Assembly (NCBI GenBank): GCA_009746045.1
Contig: RPFO01000175.1
Location: 417,501 to 481,500 of the forward strand
Direction: 5' to 3'
Length of the DNA stretch: 64,000 nucleotides
DNA from: Mesostigma viride
Taxonomy: Eukaryota > Streptophyta > Mesostigmatophyceae > Mesostigmatales > Mesostigmataceae
Numbering within the stretch: the first letter of the stretch is position 1; every line of letters begins with the position of its first letter. The translations under genes were made by a program, and so were the position numbers. Below, in pieces: positions 59,918 to 64,000 of the stretch. The notes beneath the pieces were generated by a model, which worked only from the letters and a program-made list of their open reading frames with translations, was not told the DNA's origin and did no database searches.

Positions 59918-61672
59918 ATGGATCCAGTGGGTGGTAACATGTCGCCTATACCTACCAATACTCCTACTATGAGTAATAATAATAATAATAATAACAACCA
60001 TAACAACAATCGTGGTAACCGACGGGACTCACTTGAAACGGTGCACCATCTCACTCCTCAAGGTAATCTTCGTACCTCACCTCCTTCTCCTATTGCTGGT
60101 GGTCGCCGTCGTCCCTCACTTACCCCTCCTACCTATGAACAACGTCAACGTATGCAGGTCAGATTTAGTGATGACCCTTCCCTTACCCTGAACCAGGCCC
60201 CTGCCCCTCCTGCAACCTTGGCTCAACCCCCAGCAGGTCCTCACTAACTAACAATGTTTCTAGGCCTCCTTCCCACCCTGTGCCTTCCATGCCTGCTCTT
60301 AACACGGGTCGTGCCTCTGCCCCTGTCGGTCCTTCTGGGCGCCCTAGTGCAGTTCCCTTTTACCCACCTGCTTCCTGGTCCTACCCTGAGACGGCCTATG
60401 AGGCAGCCCAGGTCCCTACCCGTGTGGCTGATTTAGAAGTTAATAGTGATTTCAGCACCATGCCCCTAGATGATAGAAATTATGATCATTTTGCCTATTC
60501 CTCTCTTCGTGAGCAATATACTGTCCCCTTCTCTTATGGGCACCAGCCTGAAACGGTGGCCCCTTCTAGACCCCTACCCAAGACTTTCCTCTTCCTTCCT
60601 TCTATCCCGCTTATGTAGCAGTGGAAGATAGTGGCCCTATGGGAAAAACTGACTCTTCTAATCCCCCTAAGCCCCCTGCTCTTCCCCTCTTTGCTAACCT
60701 TCCCAAGCTGGATGTCAAGTCTACCCCTCAACAGTTTTTCACCTTTATTATGTTGCTTACCCAGAACACGGAGTCGTGGCAGAATCATAATAGATGGCGT
60801 CTTCTGATGCTGTATTAGTTCCTCACTATCTTACAACCTGTATTACTCCTGAGCTTGCTAACCTCATTCAGTGTGAGTCTTTGGCCTCTCATGCCTACCC
60901 TAACTCTGTAGCAGAATTGTTTAAGCGTTTAGAGAACCATTTAGTCCCTCCTGATTCAGATTGGCAGGATAGATTAGCCTTTGGTACCTTGCAGCAGGGT
61001 ACTAAATCATTTAAGGAGTATATGAAAGAGTTTGATGCTCAGATGGTACGAATTAGGGATTTGTCGGGTGCAGAAGTACGTGCTCGCTTCCTCCAAGGCC
61101 TCAGTAGACCCTTATTACGTGAAGTCAAGCGCCAGTTCTCTGCCTACCGTTTTACTGATCTGCCCCTCAAGCATGTGCGCCAGCATCTCTTGCGTGTAGC
61201 AGATTTCTTCACCACCCCTTCTCTTCCTACCCGTTCCCGTATTAATAATATTATCCTTACCCCTGAGGAGGAGAACTCCTATGTAGAAGAATTAGATATC
61301 TGTGTTACTGACCTCTCAGCCCTTGATGTCTCTCATATCACATGCTATCATTGTAAGGAAGTAGGTCATCTTAAACGTGAGTGCCCCAAGTTCCTTTCGG
61401 GTGCTCCCCCTCATCCCGACGCTCGCCCTCCTCGTACCCCTCAGCGTGCTCCTATTCGTCCTACTTCAGGACGCATTCCCTCAGCTACCCCTAGTAGGCT
61501 GAATGCTGTGCAGGCAGGGCCCCCAGGGTTCCCCTATGATAATCAGGCTCCCGCACCCTCTTCGCTCCCTCGTGACCCTCCAGCAGTGGCTTTTTCGCCA
61601 GGGTCTTCTTCGGGGTTAGTTCCTATGGATTTGGGGGGGAGGGGGAACAGTAGGCCTGTCAGCCGGGGGTAA
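59918..61672 (+). pseudogene. chromovirus C gag, frameshifted
   Basis: Same protein as in B. Single-base losses lie near 60231 (CAACCCCCAGC against CAACCCTCCAGC in B, shared with copy A), near 60586 (ACTTTCC against ACTTTTCC) and near 60801 (GTCTTCTG against GTCTTTCTG). From 60815 on the frame is right: capsid end, knuckle CYHCKEVGHLKREC, and a tail that reads through the G-tract to TAA at 61670-61672 because the tract is one G shorter. Confidence 0.85.
61633..61647 (+). promoter_or_regulatory. G-tract at the gag/pol boundary, copy C
   Basis: Seven G, A, five G, AA: one G fewer than in A and B, which places gag in a different phase relative to pol. Confidence 0.5.
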
Positions 61673-63289
61673 CCTGGACAGGTCCTTAGATAGTACCCCA
61701 GATAAAAATTTTTGCCTGCCTGTTTTTATAACCTCTGTAGGAGCTGAATCTTCCCTACCACTACGTGTGCGTCCTCTTATGTTCTTGAATGGTGGTTTAA
61801 CCGTCCCTCACACTGTTGTAGACCCTTTCCTGCATGCTGATGAACTCTTGAATGTCTCTGTGTTGGTAGATAGCGGTGCGGCTAGCTCCTTTGTGAGCGA
61901 GGCCCTAGTTAGGCGTTTAGGACTAGTCCCTACCCCTCACACCAAACCCGTCACTGTTCATTATGCTGATGGTCGCACCAGTCATTCCCCGGGTACGGTG
62001 TCCCTTCCCATGGTTATACAAGGACGTACTGTCAACCTGACGGCCACTATAGGCCCTATCACTACCGCTGATGTATTACTAGGATTAGATTGGCACCAGG
62101 ATAATAAGATTACTATTAATTATGATACCATGGTCATCTGGTTTCCAGATAGCTCTTACTGGGTACCGGAACGTCATTATAGATTGGAAAATTTATCCTT
62201 GGTAGATATTACTCCTCCTACACCTGTTGATCCTCCTGTGAGACCTATACCTGAAGTATTAATGTCCAATGATGAGTTGCGTTCTGAACTAAAGGAATAT
62301 GGATATTTATTATGTATGTTCCTTCAGTTAGAAGTACAGGAGATACCTATCCCTAATAATAGTGTGGATATAGATATAAACACAGTGGATACAATAGGAG
62401 TGGGATTTACTGAAAATGAAATAGTAAGATACATGGCTGTGATAGATTCCTCAAGGGTTTTTGAAGAAAAGACCCCTTCTTATCCTCCTCCTCGTTCTGT
62501 TTTACACCGTGTAGTTATCAAGGACGGTGCAGTTCCTACGCACTCTCCGATGTATAGAATGGGCCCTACCGAGTTAAAGGAACTAAAACAGATTTTAGTG
62601 TCATTATTAGAAGCAGCAGGATTGATAGAGCCCAGTAACTCCCCCTACTCAGCTGGTGTCCTGTTAGTTCCTAAGCCAAATGGCAAGTTTCGCCTAGTTA
62701 CTGATTATAGGAAGTTGAATGATATTACTGTGAAGTCTAAATACCCTCTACCTCGTATTGATGATATATTTAATAAGGTTAAAGGTTCCACTTGTTTCAC
62801 AGTACTGGATTGTGCGGATGGTTTTTGGCAGTTGCGGATAGCTCCTGAGGATTGCCATAAAACCGCCTTTGCTACCCCTTTTGGTCATTACCAGTTTAGA
62901 GTAGCGGCTATGGGACTTTGCAACTCGCCTGCCTCTTTTCAAATGTTAATGAATGAAGTGCTTAGACCTGTTATGGGATATTCTCACCTTCCTCAGGTGT
63001 CCTCTGATCTAAAGGATCCTTCCTTCTCCTCTGTTTCTTTATCTGAGCATGACCGTTCTTGTGCTCAAGCTTACTTAGATGATATTCTTATTTACTCTCC
63101 TGATTTTGAAACGCACCTACGTGATTTAAAGAAAGTATTAGAAATAATGGCTGAAAATTCTTTGTGGGCGCGCCGTGCTAAAGTGCGTTCGGGTAGGAGT
63201 GTCCCATTTTTAGGGCACGTTCTGTCAGATGCCGGGGTCGCTACCGACCCGGATAAAACTAAGTCAATTCAGGAATGGCCTACTCCTTC
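61641..63289 (+). pseudogene. chromovirus C protease-RT, truncated
   Basis: Open from the G-tract through protease (VLVDSGAASSFVS) and RT (LDCADGFWQ, AYLDDILIYS). It has an in-frame extra codon in a GCA repeat (LLEAAGLIEP against LLEAGLIEP). The match ends at QEWPTP, before the RNase H domain. The frame runs about ten codons into unrelated sequence and stops. No enzyme activity expected. Confidence 0.9.
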
Positions 63290-63610
63290 AGGAATGGTTG
63301 GCAAATACGGGTACGGGGTATAATACGCGGACCTAAAATACGCGTATTATACGTGGGGGGTGTAAAATACGCGGCGGTAAAATACGCGACCGTTTTTGTG
63401 GTCCAATTGTCAGTCACCCAATTAGCACGCTCCTTGATGATGGTCATGCAGTTATTGCAACTGAAATTTGGTGTATATGCTTATTTATTAACATCTTCCA
63501 TTAATTTATGCCCTGCAATCCTATCTGATTATGATTTGTTAAATGCTGGGGGGAGCAGACTGCAACGGGAACTGTAAGGAATCAATTAATTAGTTAATTG
63601 TAAGGAAAGC
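63290..63610. other. breakpoint sequence with a strong inverted repeat
   Basis: A second TTCAGGAATGG starts at the junction (first copy at 63267). GTATAATACGCG (63318-63329) and CGCGTATTATAC (63341-63352) form a perfect 12-bp inverted repeat with an 11-base loop. Two further AAAATACGCG copies follow at about 63365 and 63378. Possibly the end of another mobile element. No gene. Confidence 0.55.
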
Positions 63611-63630
63611 CATCCACTATATAATGCATG

Positions 63631-63860
63631 AGAGGACATAAGACACAAGGTCCAAGGACCTTGCTCTCAAGGATCCCACAACAAGCTCCATACACATACA
63701 CACATGTGCACACACATTCATCATTGACAAAATGCACAACAGCAGAGGACATAAGACACAAGGTCCAAGGACCTTGCTCTCAAGGATCCCACAACAAGCT
63801 CCATACACATACACACATGTGCACACACATTCATCATGCATTGACAAAATGCACAACAGC
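63631..63860. repeat. two-copy tandem duplication (113 and 117 bp)
   Basis: Units start AGAGGACATAAGACACAAGG at 63631 and 63744. They are identical by eye except for a TGCA insertion near the end of the second. Contains the near-palindrome AAGGTCCAAGGACCTT. The remaining bases to 64000 show no gene. Confidence 0.9.
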
Positions 63861-64000
63861 ACCCCCGCTGCCATGGAGATTACTCCACGTTGGTCCATGC
63901 AATTATTCAAGCCAGCACGGCCATGCTTTCATAACGGCAGCGCATGCAGCCCTTGTTCTCACTATACTATTGCTAGTAACTTGTGAGTTATAACTTCATG

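Larger units (their letters stand above)
56060..63289 (+). mobile_element. Ty3/gypsy chromovirus copy C, 3' part missing
   Basis: 5' LTR, ORF0, ORF1, gag and the first two-thirds of pol, then an abrupt change at 63289 after the RT connection (SIQEWPTP). No 3' LTR in the window. The LTR carries a complete TTAA element. Without that element its LTR is 573 bp (448 + 125), exactly the length in copy B. Confidence 0.95.

Noticed and set aside
60228-60266. A 27-base intron in gag (GTCCTCACTAAC...TCTAG) in copies A and C
   Set aside because: Removing it does not restore the gag frame, and copy B reads straight through the segment. Single-base loss explains it better.

Overview
This is a eukaryotic, repeat-dominated window. 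I see no operons, no bacterial-type genes and no tRNA or rRNA. Almost everything recognisable is a transposable element: three copies of one Ty3/gypsy chromovirus, one Ty1/copia-like element, an L1-type LINE, several copies of a second LINE with a microsatellite tail, TTAA-targeting DNA elements, a DNA-transposon-like family here called X, and a mosaic satellite. The mix (chromoviruses, an L1 LINE with a zf-RVT-like C-terminus, a MULE/FAR1-type SWIM zinc finger) suggests the green lineage, possibly an alga. This is an inference and the species cannot be named from the sequence.

Layout. 1-2590: a (CCAT)n tract ending in a LINE 3' terminus, then unrecognised sequence. 2591-3358 (-): SWIM-finger fragment. 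3802-8874: X copy 1 with 36-bp inverted ends, split by a 4.2-kb block of LINE fragments that itself holds a 2.25-kb TTAA element. 9302-14175 (-): damaged L1. 14766-15628 (-): an unrecognised open frame cut by the copia-like element (15629-22476, 481-bp LTRs, 5-bp TSD GTTGC). 22560-36254: two truncated RTE-like LINEs, the first split by chromovirus A (24242-35011, TSD AGCCA). 36255-38956: a truncated TTAA element next to X copy 2. 40378-49953: chromovirus B (TSD ATTCA), flanked by an inverted repeat. 50929-56059: P/Q/R satellite. 56060-63289: chromovirus C, whose 5' LTR carries a complete TTAA element and whose 3' part is missing. 63290-64000: unassigned, with a strong inverted repeat and a tandem duplication.

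The most interesting object is the chromovirus. Besides gag, protease-RT-RNase H and integrase-chromodomain it carries three unusual frames. ORF0 starts inside the LTR. ORF1 is a small protein that looks like the RNase H1 hybrid-binding/viroplasmin fold, and it lies inside a predicted intron conserved in three copies. ORF3 is a GC-rich frame of about 774 codons in the envelope position, preceded by a splice-acceptor-like tract. Gag/pol and RNase H/integrase are both separated by G-tracts that resemble the 3' polypurine tract and also fit -1 slippery sites. The 5' ends of the copies are much more diverged than their gag-pol, which points to recombination between lineages. Copy B is the best preserved for gag-pol, copy A for integrase and ORF3.

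Nesting gives relative ages: X before the LINEs and TTAA elements within it; RTE-a before chromovirus A; satellite before chromovirus C before the TTAA element inside it. All comparisons were made by eye; identities are estimates.
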